Assembly: GCA_028343615.1 (NCBI GenBank)
Contig: JAOLZA010000017.1
Location: forward strand, 1-46,562
Length of the DNA: 46,562 nt
Reading direction: 5' to 3'
Origin: Verrucomicrobiota bacterium
GTDB taxonomy: Bacteria > Verrucomicrobiota > Verrucomicrobiia > Limisphaerales > UBA1100
Shown in pieces: positions 1 to 7,877 of this stretch. The first letter of the stretch is position 1. Each line of letters opens with the position of its first letter. The position numbers and the translations under genes were made by a program. The notes below the pieces were generated by a model, which was given only the letters and a program-made list of their open reading frames with translations, was not told the origin of the DNA and made no database searches.

Positions 1-164
1 ACATGGCTACTATCATTATGAAATATCAGGAAAAAGATGGCAGCTGGTGGGACTTTCCTTTTTACGATTATCACCAGCAGTACGGTACCGCAATGGCATT
101 GATGACGCTTCAGCGTTGCCTGAAAACTAAACCTGCTAAGGCACCGGCGGTCCCTGAAAAGTAA
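1..164 (+). CDS. C-terminal end of a prenyltransferase/squalene-cyclase-repeat protein (partial)
   Basis: The frame beginning at base 3 is open from the window edge to a TAA at 162-164; the real start lies outside the window. The visible tail of about 53 residues contains a DGSWW motif followed by a YGTAMALMTLQRC stretch. This is the QW-like last repeat of alpha/alpha-toroid proteins related to squalene-hopene cyclases and prenyltransferase beta subunits, common as secreted or uncharacterised proteins in Planctomycetes and Verrucomicrobia. The ATG at base 3 is probably internal. The 3' end overlaps the end of the convergent CHAT gene by 29 bases. The family call rests on one repeat only, so substrate and function cannot be given. 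Confidence 0.6.
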   Translation, partial: MATIIMKYQEKDGSWWDFPFYDYHQQYGTAMALMTLQRCLKTKPAKAPAVPEK

Positions 165-3105
165 GCACGAAGGGCCCAGCCAATTGAACCGCCGCTTTGC
201 TGCCTTCGGATTCGCGCAGCTTCACTAGCCAATCGCGTTGGGTATCACACAGTGAACCTGGCGCATTTTTCGTACGCAGGGCGAAGTGATAGAAGTCTTC
301 CATTATTTCAGCCGTCACCACGTCCGATATAGGCCATAAAGTGAAGAGCAGGTTTTGAGTGCCCGCCTGCACGAATGCTCGTCGCAGTCCCATTACGCCT
401 TCGCCGGATTTCACGTGTCCCTTGCCGGTTTTGCAGGCGGAGAGGACGGTCAGCCAGTTATTCTCCAATTGTAACAGGCCAATCTCGGCGGCGGTGACGA
501 TGCCATCAGTGCTGGTGTTGGGAATACGGCCAGCTTTCCATTCGCGAAGAGTGCGATCCGCCCCCGCTAACGCCAGCCCGCTGTTGAGTAGTGAATAGGG
601 TAGAATGCCGTCGATGCTGCGCATGCGTCCAACCGTCTTGGAAATTTCGGATGGATTCCTGTTGTTTTTTAATTTGGCGTTATTTATGAAAAACCCATGG
701 GTGGCGAGGTGCAGAATGTACGGCTGACGAAGGCTGTGAAGTCGGGACTCGGTGGCGTCGGCCCCGGTAAAAATGTGTGGCTTGAGTTTCCAGTCCTCGG
801 CGGATTGGCGGAGGAATTCCGATTCACGGCGGGTGCCGGGCAATGGGGGCAAGACGAGTGTTTGGAGATTGCCGTCGCGGGTGGATGGTTTCGGGTCGGT
901 GGGTTGGCCGGGTTTGAATTCCGGATCGGCAAAGGCAACAAGTGTGTCGTTGCTGGATTTGTGGATGGGCTGCAGCAGGTCGCGCCCAGTGGCGATATGC
1001 AGCACTTGATAATGCTCGCAGAGAAACTTGCAGTTTGGCCCCATCAAAGTGGCAAAGTTAAGAAAATTCAACTGGTCATCAGCGGCAAAAATGAGAGTGT
1101 CGGTGGTAGGGGGCAATTGGGATAAAACTGGTAGCAGTATCCGTTGATATAGTTCCTGCAACGTGGCTTCGTATTCGGCATCGGACTGCGGTGCGCTAGG
1201 GTCATATTTTTCAACCAGTTTGTTTAAGAGCGCGGTTTGGCCAAGCGGCACCCACTGGGGCGCACGACCAGCGGTGAGTATCAGCACGCTGTATTGATTG
1301 CGCCATTGTTCACCAAATACATTGCGGCCTTCGTAGGATTGGTGCCGTACGTACTCCACTAGCGTGGTGCCAGGTGGTAAAGTTTTTAGCAAATCCGACG
1401 TATCATAATCAGTCTGTGGTAGCTTGATATGGCGGGTCAGTTTCTTTTGTAGTTCGTCGATTTTTTGTTTCTGTTTAGTCACCGTTTCCATTAGTGGCTG
1501 CAATATTTTGGAATCATTGGTGATGGATTTCTGGATTTGTAGGCGAAGGAGCAGGGCACTGGCGGTTTTTAATTCCTTAAATTTTTTCTTTAACTCTGGG
1601 TTTGTTGATAATCTTGCCTGACGCTGAGCGGTGGCGAGGGAATCGAGCACGCGCCCTTTTTGGTGCAGCACCAGTTCAGCAATATCCGTACTGGTGCCGA
1701 AGCTGATGAGTGGGTGCAGTGGGTCAACTTCCTTCAGGAAGTCAAATCGCTCCTTTTCAGAGGTGAAGGAAAAAACCTCTTGGGTGAGTTGCTTCTCAAT
1801 AGCCCATTTGCGGCGGGCCCATTCGTGGGCTAGGGCGGGGTTACCAAGGTCCTGTTCCAGGAGTGCCAACTCGCGCATCACCTGTGTGGCCTCGAGGGTG
1901 TGACTACTGTGCCGTTTGGCGTGTAGGGCGAGTATTTGCCGATACAAATCTCTCGCCTTCTCCAACTTATTCTGTAGCACGTGATTGGCGGCGAGAGTAT
2001 TGAGGGTGGCGAGGTGGGAGGAACTCGGCACATCGCGTTGCTTGGTGAGTTTCAGGGCAGTGAGCAAATGGACTTCCGCTTCACCGGGCTCATCGAGTTC
2101 CTGATAAAGCTGGGCAAGGTTGTTGAGGTCCACAATCACGTAAGGGTGATTGTCGCCGAGTTGTTTGCGGTCAATCTCAAGGCACCGCAAATAGAGCTTC
2201 TTTGCTGCATTCATTTTCCCTGCTGCTTGTAGAGTTCTGGCCACATTGGCCATGTCGATGGCGGTAAGGTAATGGTCTGCTCCGATCTCGCGGGTGTTTA
2301 TTTTAAGGTTAAACCGGAACCGTCTCTCGGCCTTTTCATAACTGCCGAGTGTCTCGTACAGCACGGCGAGGTTAGCCCGTGGGATGGTGGTGCGCGGATG
2401 GCGTTTGCCGTAGTATTCTCGGTACCCAGTCAGTGCCTTGAGGAAGGCTTCCTCAGATCGCTTGTATTGGCCGGTATCCATATAATAGAAACCAAGGTTA
2501 TTGGCGATTTCACTTTCCACTTCGGCGGCCAGGTCGGGGTGTTGGACGAGTAGAGTTTGAGCCTTGTCGAGCCACACCTTAGCGCGCGGATAATGGCCGG
2601 CTTCCAACTCCACCATGGCGGCGTCGGTGATGAGGAGGATGCGATTTGTCATGTCGGCCTGGGGATGCTTAGCTAGTTCGGTGGCCTTGGCAAAAATTTT
2701 AGAGGCGGCGGCATAATGTCCGGATTCATATTCGATGAGTCCACGTTCCCATTCAATTTGCACTCTCAAATCTGGGCTGGGCTTGAGTGCTAGCAAGCGG
2801 GCGGCTTGATTCAGCGTGGCTTGGGCTTGTGGAAAGTTGTTTAATTCTCTGTACGCTACGGCCACTTGGATGAGTGATAGGGCCTGCATTTCAGGTCTTG
2901 CTTTGTGCTTTTTGAATAGTGCCTGTGCTTTGAGATGTGCAGCGAGGGCTTGCTTCGTTTTGTAGTCTTTAAGATATTCATCGCCTTGCTTGTGGAGGTT
3001 TCGGCCTTCTTTGCGAGCTTCCTTTAACAATGAGGCAGCGTGGGAAGGGTGGGCGGAATACAGCGCGAGGCATAGGAAAGTTAAGAATATTTGGCTGCAT
3101 CCCAT
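136..3105 (-). CDS. Exported TPR-repeat protein with C-terminal CHAT (caspase-like) peptidase domain
   Basis: This 989-residue protein starts with a signal peptide (hydrophobic residues about 5-17, likely cleavage after SHA near residue 23). Residues about 50-430 are tetratricopeptide repeats of the kinesin-light-chain type (repeated A-x-x-x-Y/L and LGxxHP motifs). A charged, coiled-coil-like segment follows at about 480-570. A CHAT domain occupies about 620-985, with the expected catalytic pair: His near 803 in LATHGFF and Cys near 891 in VLSACKTG. CHAT proteins are clan CD cysteine peptidases related to caspases and separase, usually activated through partner domains. The signal peptide implies action outside the cytoplasm, which is less usual for this fold. 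The ATG is preceded by a good promoter only 6 bases upstream. The substrate is unknown. Confidence 0.85.
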   Translation of the reverse strand: MGCSQIFLTFLCLALYSAHPSHAASLLKEARKEGRNLHKQGDEYLKDYKTKQALAAHLKAQALFKKHKARPEMQALSLIQVAVAYRELNNFPQAQATLNQAARLLALKPSPDLRVQIEWERGLIEYESGHYAAASKIFAKATELAKHPQADMTNRILLITDAAMVELEAGHYPRAKVWLDKAQTLLVQHPDLAAEVESEIANNLGFYYMDTGQYKRSEEAFLKALTGYREYYGKRHPRTTIPRANLAVLYETLGSYEKAERRFRFNLKINTREIGADHYLTAIDMANVARTLQAAGKMNAAKKLYLRCLEIDRKQLGDNHPYVIVDLNNLAQLYQELDEPGEAEVHLLTALKLTKQRDVPSSSHLATLNTLAANHVLQNKLEKARDLYRQILALHAKRHSSHTLEATQVMRELALLEQDLGNPALAHEWARRKWAIEKQLTQEVFSFTSEKERFDFLKEVDPLHPLISFGTSTDIAELVLHQKGRVLDSLATAQRQARLSTNPELKKKFKELKTASALLLRLQIQKSITNDSKILQPLMETVTKQKQKIDELQKKLTRHIKLPQTDYDTSDLLKTLPPGTTLVEYVRHQSYEGRNVFGEQWRNQYSVLILTAGRAPQWVPLGQTALLNKLVEKYDPSAPQSDAEYEATLQELYQRILLPVLSQLPPTTDTLIFAADDQLNFLNFATLMGPNCKFLCEHYQVLHIATGRDLLQPIHKSSNDTLVAFADPEFKPGQPTDPKPSTRDGNLQTLVLPPLPGTRRESEFLRQSAEDWKLKPHIFTGADATESRLHSLRQPYILHLATHGFFINNAKLKNNRNPSEISKTVGRMRSIDGILPYSLLNSGLALAGADRTLREWKAGRIPNTSTDGIVTAAEIGLLQLENNWLTVLSACKTGKGHVKSGEGVMGLRRAFVQAGTQNLLFTLWPISDVVTAEIMEDFYHFALRTKNAPGSLCDTQRDWLVKLRESEGSKAAVQLAGPFVLTFQGPPVP

Positions 3106-3111
3106 GCGTTA

Positions 3112-3141
3112 AATATGCGTCTTTTAATAATGGGTTGTCAA
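3112..3141 (-). promoter_or_regulatory. Candidate promoter of the TPR-CHAT gene, leaderless layout
   Basis: Read on the minus strand, a perfect TTGACA (3136-3141) is followed after 18 bases by CATATT (3112-3117, four of six matches to TATAAT). Six bases later comes the ATG at 3105. Transcription would start at or next to the start codon. No Shine-Dalgarno sequence is visible. Confidence 0.5.
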
Positions 3142-3193
3142 TGATGGAGAAAATATTGTAGCCAAAATAAGCTGAGTGTAGTTCAATTCAACC

Positions 3194-4174
3194 ATGCGTT
3201 TGATTCTAATTTTGATGGTGTTCTGTACAGGGATATTGTCGGCACAGACAAGGCAGAAAGACTCGGGTGCATTTGGGCAGCGGATGGATGCGAATGGAGA
3301 TGGGAAAATATCACCTCAAGAGTTTCCAGGGCCGCAGCAATATTTTGATCATTTTGATGCGGATAAAAATGGCTTTCTTTCACAATCCGAGCGGGACGCA
3401 ATGCGTCAGGCTCGGATCAAGGGAGGCTTTAGTCGGGGAGGACAGGGCGGGTACGGTGCGGGGCAGGAATTATTCCGTACGCTTGATGCCGATCAGGATC
3501 GTAAGCTCTCCTCTAAGGAATGGACGGTGCTACTGCGATTAGCTGATTTCAAAAAAGCTGACTCCCAATCCGATGGCCACGTAACATCGGAGGAATGGTT
3601 GCGCTTTTTTGGTCAAGGTCAACGGACTGCTCGCGGGGGTGGTGAAGGCGGGGGTGCCAAAGTGGGAGCGCTTGCGCCCAAGGTTTCCGCGCAATTCGTG
3701 GCGGGCGATCGCGTGCTGGATTTTTCAAAAATAAAACGCTACACCGTGGTGGTGTTTGGCTCTTATACGTGAGGCCCCTTTTCACGTGAGGCCGGGCGCC
3801 TCCAGAAATCATACGAAACCTACGGCAAGCAGGCTGATTTTTATTGGGTCTACATTCGGGAAGCGCACCCCACTGATTCCAGCCGGCCCGCGCGTCATGT
3901 CCAGATAGAACAGCCTAAGACATTTCTGGCCCGCAAAGATGTGGCTACGGCGTGTTCGGTCGGCTTGAAACTTTCCATCCCGCTCTTGGTAGATGATATT
4001 GACAACACCGTCATGCGTGCCTTCGATGGATTTCCGGACCGTCTCTATATCATAGGCCCCGATGCGCGTATTGCCTTTAAGGGAGGGCGAGGTCCGCGTG
4101 GATTCAGCGTCGATGAAATGGAAAACGCATTGAAAAAACTGCTGGTCGCGAAATCAACCCCCGCCAAGGATTGA
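3194..4174 (+). CDS. Exported EF-hand / iodothyronine-deiodinase-like protein, probable selenoprotein (in-frame TGA at 3770-3772)
   Basis: Read through the TGA, this is a 326-residue protein with selenocysteine (Sec) at position 193. Residues 1-17 are a signal peptide. Four EF-hand loops follow at about 32-43, 55-66, 98-109 and 123-134, each with the D-x-D/N-x-D/N-G-type calcium pattern and terminal Glu. A Gly-rich linker (about 145-160) leads to a thioredoxin-fold domain. The stop falls in FGSYT-TGA-GPF, exactly where iodothyronine deiodinases have FGSCT-Sec-PPF. Downstream the same frame stays open for 133 codons and keeps the family's YIREAHPTD, DRLYII and GGRGP motifs. A hairpin just after the TGA could be a bacterial SECIS element. 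A simple gene caller would split this into a short EF-hand protein ending at 3772 and a fragment at 3941-4174. The likely role is an extracytoplasmic, calcium-bound redox protein; thyroid hormone is not implied. The alternative is a nonsense mutation. Confidence 0.82.
3771..3802 (+). promoter_or_regulatory. Candidate bacterial SECIS hairpin following the UGA codon
   Basis: The RNA from 3771 to 3778 can pair with 3794-3802: five pairs, one bulged C at 3797, then three G-C pairs. The apical loop is 15 bases (3779-3793) and contains several G residues about 14-21 bases after the UGA. Bacterial SECIS elements lie directly downstream of the Sec codon inside the coding region, as here. An alternative inner stem, GGCC (3773-3776) with GGCC (3790-3793), is also possible. 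Found by eye; no folding energy was calculated. Confidence 0.5.
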
Positions 4175-4198
4175 CTGCACCGGCGCGCGGGGTAACAT
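4171..4198 (+). promoter_or_regulatory. Candidate promoter of the lipoprotein gene at 4205, leaderless layout
   Basis: TTGACT (4171-4176) and TAACAT (4193-4198) are separated by 16 bases, and the ATG begins 6 bases after the second box. The -35 box overlaps the stop codon of the deiodinase-like gene, so the downstream gene can be transcribed on its own. There is no Shine-Dalgarno motif. Confidence 0.5.
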
Positions 4199-4204
4199 CG
4201 CAGC

Positions 4205-4648
4205 ATGTTCAAGATGCTAATTCTTTTGCCCGCGATTGCGTTGATGATGGGGTGTGCAATCTCCATTCATTCCATTAAGAATCCAATCGTCGAACCCAAT
4301 GCCACGGAGGTGCGCAATACGTGGTTCGAGGCATTGAATCTCGCAAATCCGGATTTGCACGATTCACTTTTGATGGCGCTCCATTTGAGTCGGCAAACGG
4401 GCGCGGAAGTGTTTGTGCGCCGCCTCGAAATCGAAGGTGCGAAAACGATGCCTCAACGTTATCGTGTGTCCGCAGAGCGCGGGAGCTCAGATAATGTGGT
4501 CGGTGTGAACTTCGCCACACGCGAATTTCTATTTGACCACTACCTACCCGCTGATGGCCCCTCAATGCAGGGAATCCGCACTCGTCTCCAGAATGCCGCC
4601 AGCATTCGTCGCATCAAACGCGACCTTGGAATTTTTGGAATACGGTAA
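4205..4648 (+). CDS. Small predicted lipoprotein of unknown function
   Basis: The 147-residue product begins with a short hydrophobic signal and a lipobox (LMMGC, Cys17), so it should be lipid-anchored after signal peptidase II cleavage. The rest is soluble, mixed alpha/beta in appearance, with no motif I recognise. The gene has its own likely leaderless promoter. Its stop codon lies three bases before the 3' CCA end of the opposite-strand tRNA-Leu, so the tRNA trailer transcript must run into the antisense of this gene. The start is supported by the signal peptide. Confidence 0.7.
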   Translation: MFKMLILLPAIALMMGCAISIHSIKNPIVEPNATEVRNTWFEALNLANPDLHDSLLMALHLSRQTGAEVFVRRLEIEGAKTMPQRYRVSAERGSSDNVVGVNFATREFLFDHYLPADGPSMQGIRTRLQNAASIRRIKRDLGIFGIR

Positions 4649-4651
4649 AAA

Positions 4652-4736
<85 letters not shown>

Positions 4737-4744
4737 GCGTGGGC

Positions 4745-4773
4745 ATTCTCCAGCAAATGAGCGTGCGGGTCAA
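4745..4773 (-). promoter_or_regulatory. Candidate promoter of tRNA-Leu
   Basis: Minus strand: TTGACC (4768-4773), 17-base spacer, GAGAAT (4745-4750, four of six consensus matches). The mature tRNA begins 8 bases further on, so the primary transcript would have almost no 5' leader. Confidence 0.45.
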
Positions 4774-4822
4774 AGGGCTTTTTCATTGCCGCGCGCGCCC
4801 TCCACGGTGAAGACTGCGCCGC

Positions 4823-5983
4823 GTGCGATTTTTGATGCTTAACTGGCGCGACCCGCGCAATCCACTCGCCGGCGGTGCCGAGCGTGTCACCCACGCCTAT
4901 CTGCGCGGTCTCGTGCAGCGCGGGCACGAGGTTACGTGGTTTGCCAATGCCTTCGATGGCGGCGATCCGACGGAGGTTATTGATGGCATCGACGTCATTC
5001 GCGGCGGAGGGAAATTCACCGCGTGGATGGCTGCACGCAAATGGCACGCCACACAAAAACCCTTCGATCTCGTCATCGATCAGCATCACGGCATCCCATG
5101 GTACGCGCCCATTTGGTGCACGGACAAATGCGTTGCGTACATTCATGAAGTGCTCGGCCCAATTTGGAAAGCGTTTTACCCGTGGCCACTCAACCGCATC
5201 GGCAGTTGGCAGGAACGCTGCACACTGCGCCAGTATCGCGACGTGCCGTTTTGGACTGCCAGCAGCCATACGCGCGATCTTCTGCACGAACAAGGCATCG
5301 ATTCCGTGACGCAAATCCCCTATGGTGTCGCCACCCGCGCGCTCGAGACGCTGCCGGAAAAGGAACTCGACGAGCCGCTGCAGCTCATCACCGTCTCCCG
5401 CCTCGCGCCCAACAAGCAAGTGGACCACGCCATCGCCGCGCTGTGGAGTTTGCTCGGTGAACATCAAGTGGAAGCAAAATTAAAAATCGTCGGCCAAGGC
5501 CAGGAAGGGCCCGCGCTGCACCGGTTGGTTGCTGAGTTGAAAGTGGAAGCTCACGTCGAGTTTTGCGGCCCACTGCCCGAGGCCGAAAAAGACGCCGCGC
5601 TGCGTGACGCCCATTTTCTGCTGCACACCTCCCTGCGCGAAGGCTGGGGGCTCAACGTCATTGAAGCCAACGCCCTCGGCACGCCCGCTATCGTGTATCC
5701 CACGCCCGGTTTGGTGGAATCTACCCTGCACCGCCAAACCGGACTCGTGGCCGACGAGGAATCCTCTGTCGCGCTGGCCGCGATGATCGCCGGCGTGCAA
5801 AGCCACAACGGCGCGTATCAGGATTGGCGCACCGCCGCCCGCGATCGCGCCGCCACCTTTCACTGGGACCAAGTGCTTCCCGCCGCCTGCGACCAACTCG
5901 AAGCGTGGGCAAAGGGGGATGAATTGGACTGGGAGGATGATGTGGAGGAGGAGTCCAAATTCGATGTAGCTAACGACGAATGA
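4823..5983 (+). CDS. Glycosyltransferase family 4 (GT-B fold)
   Basis: The 386-residue protein opens with the group's characteristic N-terminus, MLNWRDPRNPLAGGAERVTH, which includes the GGAE donor-domain loop. The C-terminal Rossmann half carries TVSRLAPNKQVD and the nucleotide-sugar-binding E-x7-E motif (Glu273 and Glu281, in REGWGLNVIEA). It should transfer a sugar from an activated donor to a glycan or lipid carrier on the cytoplasmic face of the membrane. The start is a GTG; an internal ATG at 4835 would cut off four residues of the first beta strand. The last 20 residues are strongly acidic. It is the first gene of the glycan cluster and overlaps the next gene by an ATGA junction. Donor and acceptor are unknown. 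Confidence 0.88.
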   Translation: MRFLMLNWRDPRNPLAGGAERVTHAYLRGLVQRGHEVTWFANAFDGGDPTEVIDGIDVIRGGGKFTAWMAARKWHATQKPFDLVIDQHHGIPWYAPIWCTDKCVAYIHEVLGPIWKAFYPWPLNRIGSWQERCTLRQYRDVPFWTASSHTRDLLHEQGIDSVTQIPYGVATRALETLPEKELDEPLQLITVSRLAPNKQVDHAIAALWSLLGEHQVEAKLKIVGQGQEGPALHRLVAELKVEAHVEFCGPLPEAEKDAALRDAHFLLHTSLREGWGLNVIEANALGTPAIVYPTPGLVESTLHRQTGLVADEESSVALAAMIAGVQSHNGAYQDWRTAARDRAATFHWDQVLPAACDQLEAWAKGDELDWEDDVEEESKFDVANDE

Positions 5984-6699
5984 CCGCCCATCTTTACAGC
6001 GGGTTCACAGGCAAAGTGCGATGGTTCGCCAAGCGCTTTGGCTGGAGTGAAATATTCCTTTTGCCCTTGCGCAAACTCGTCGCGCCTGTGGTGCGGCCCT
6101 TCCTTCGCCCGCGGGAATTTGAATACCGCGGCGAATCTCTCCAATACGTTTTTGAAAATTACAATGTCACGTGGAGCAACGAGCGCTGTGCTGAGATTCC
6201 AATCGCCCGCTGGCACCTCGCCCAAACCAACGGCCCCGTGCTCGAAGTCGGCAACGTGCTCGGCCATTATGGCGCGCACTCGCACACCGTCATCGATAAA
6301 TACGAAACCGTTCCGCGAGTCATCAACGAAGACATCACCGAATGGCAAACCGACCAACGATTCGCGCTTATCATTTCTATTTCCACTTTCGAGCACATCG
6401 GATTCGATGATACCGCCGGCGATTCAAAAGAAAAAATTCGCACCGCCATCGACGCTTGTCGCGCCTTGCTCGCGCCCAATGGGCACCTCGTCATCACAGT
6501 GCCGTTGGGCTACAATCCCGCCTTGGATGAACTAATTGCCAACGACTCACTTGCCGCCAATGAAGCGCATTTCCTTCTCCGCCACGGCCGCCGCGAATGG
6601 AGCGAAGCCCTGCGCAATCAAGCTGATGGCACAAAATACGGACACCCCTTTCCCTACGCCAACGGCCTGTGGATTGCTGAGTTCAACGCTCCAAACTAA
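5980..6699 (+). CDS. SAM-dependent methyltransferase-like protein
   Basis: This 239-residue product has a basic, partly hydrophobic N-terminus (about 1-45) and a Rossmann methyltransferase core. Motif I is PVLEVGNVLGHYG (about 86-98). A possible acidic motif follows in NEDITEW, and ISTFEHIG marks the post-II region. The motif I glycine pattern (E-x-G-N-x-x-G) is looser than the classical E-x-G-x-G-x-G, so cofactor binding is likely but not certain. It is coupled to the glycosyltransferases on both sides through ATGA and TAATG overlaps, which suggests methylation of a glycan or its precursor. The target is unknown. Confidence 0.65.
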   Translation: MTAHLYSGFTGKVRWFAKRFGWSEIFLLPLRKLVAPVVRPFLRPREFEYRGESLQYVFENYNVTWSNERCAEIPIARWHLAQTNGPVLEVGNVLGHYGAHSHTVIDKYETVPRVINEDITEWQTDQRFALIISISTFEHIGFDDTAGDSKEKIRTAIDACRALLAPNGHLVITVPLGYNPALDELIANDSLAANEAHFLLRHGRREWSEALRNQADGTKYGHPFPYANGLWIAEFNAPN

Positions 6700-7877
6700 T
6701 GCGTTTACTGCTGGTTTCATTTTTCTACGAGCACGACCACGGCGGTGCCGAAATGGTTGCGCGCGAGGCTGCTGCGTTGTTGCGGCGCTGCGCGGGGTGG
6801 GAGGTGGAAATACTATGTCTCGCCGGTGGGGCCGACCGTGGTGAACTCGGAATGCACCGCATGATCCCGCCCCGCTGGTGTTCGCAAAACGCGCAAACGT
6901 TTAAGCGTACGATTTTGTTTTTGCCAAACCGGATGCTTGATCGCTCGCTCTTTCGTGCCGCCCAAAGCACCGGTGTGCGACCGGAAAATTACGACGCTAT
7001 TTTCTGTCCGGATATGAACGCCCTTGTCCTCGCCCACGCCCTTGCCGAGGTCGCCGACAAACCGCTCTTTACGTGGTGTCAGGAAGTCGTCCCCAAACGG
7101 ATGGACGCGGACGCCACCCGTGCCACACTCGCGCCCTTCATCAATGTGTGGCTGCACGGCCGAGATGACCCGTGGAAAAAAGCCCTCGCCGCCAGCGCGC
7201 GGGTTGCTGGTGTTTCCGATTTCATTACTGACCGCTGCTGCGCCTTTGCGGGCGATGGGAAAACTGATGGCAAATTCACTACGCTGTATCAGCCCGTGGA
7301 GGATTATTTTTTGCAACCGCCCGCGCGGCCCGTCGCCGCCGAAGGGCCCGCGAAGGTTTTGTTTTACGGCCGCCTTTCCGCCGAGAAAGGCATCGACCTC
7401 CTCCTCGCCGCGTGGCGAAAAATCCAACCCAATGCCACCCTCTCCATCCTTGGTATGGACGGCCCGATGCGCACCGAAGTGGAGTGCGCCACGGGTGATG
7501 ACATCCATCTGCTGCACCATGTCGCCCACGTGGACGTGCCGAAATTAATTTCCCAACACGATATCGTCGTCTGCCCCTCTCGCGTGGAAGAAAGCCTCTG
7601 CCGAACCGCATTGGAAGCCCGCCTCCTCGAACGCATCATCGTCGCCAGCCAATCTGGCGCCATCCCCGAAGTGGTGAACGATTACCCGCTGGCACATTCC
7701 GCCAAAGTGCGAACAAACCACGCCGCCGCCATGGGAAACCTCATTGAAGCCCTGAGCATCGCGCTGGCCAAACGTCGAATGTTGACCGATGCGGAGCGTG
7801 AATCAGAGAAAAGTTTCCGTAAGAAATTTCTCCCCGAATCGTTTGTGCACCAATTCCGTTTGCTGACGGAAATTTAA
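6699..7877 (+). CDS. Glycosyltransferase family 4 (GT-B fold)
   Basis: This 392-residue glycosyltransferase opens with LLLVSFFYEHDHGGAEMV, the first beta strand and GGAE loop of GT4 enzymes. The donor domain includes LFYGRLSAEKGIDLLL and an E-x7-E motif at about Glu298 and Glu306. It probably adds another residue to the same surface glycan as the first glycosyltransferase. Its start codon shares one base with the stop of the preceding methyltransferase gene, and its end overlaps the convergent methyltransferase gene by four bases. Sugar specificity cannot be read from the sequence. Confidence 0.87.
   Translation: MRLLLVSFFYEHDHGGAEMVAREAAALLRRCAGWEVEILCLAGGADRGELGMHRMIPPRWCSQNAQTFKRTILFLPNRMLDRSLFRAAQSTGVRPENYDAIFCPDMNALVLAHALAEVADKPLFTWCQEVVPKRMDADATRATLAPFINVWLHGRDDPWKKALAASARVAGVSDFITDRCCAFAGDGKTDGKFTTLYQPVEDYFLQPPARPVAAEGPAKVLFYGRLSAEKGIDLLLAAWRKIQPNATLSILGMDGPMRTEVECATGDDIHLLHHVAHVDVPKLISQHDIVVCPSRVEESLCRTALEARLLERIIVASQSGAIPEVVNDYPLAHSAKVRTNHAAAMGNLIEALSIALAKRRMLTDAERESEKSFRKKFLPESFVHQFRLLTEI

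Noticed and set aside
697-1125. Plus-strand open frames within the TPR-CHAT gene
   Set aside because: They lie antisense to a protein with a complete signal peptide, TPR and catalytic motifs, and their translations show no family features. The same applies to the many antisense and out-of-frame frames inside the purine, glycan and mqn genes.
3194-3772. A complete 192-residue EF-hand protein ending at the TGA, with a separate small protein at 3941-4174
   Set aside because: The same frame continues open to 4174 with deiodinase-family motifs, and the TGA falls exactly at the family's Sec/Cys site. Two independent genes would not explain that. A pseudogene remains possible and is stated in the finding.
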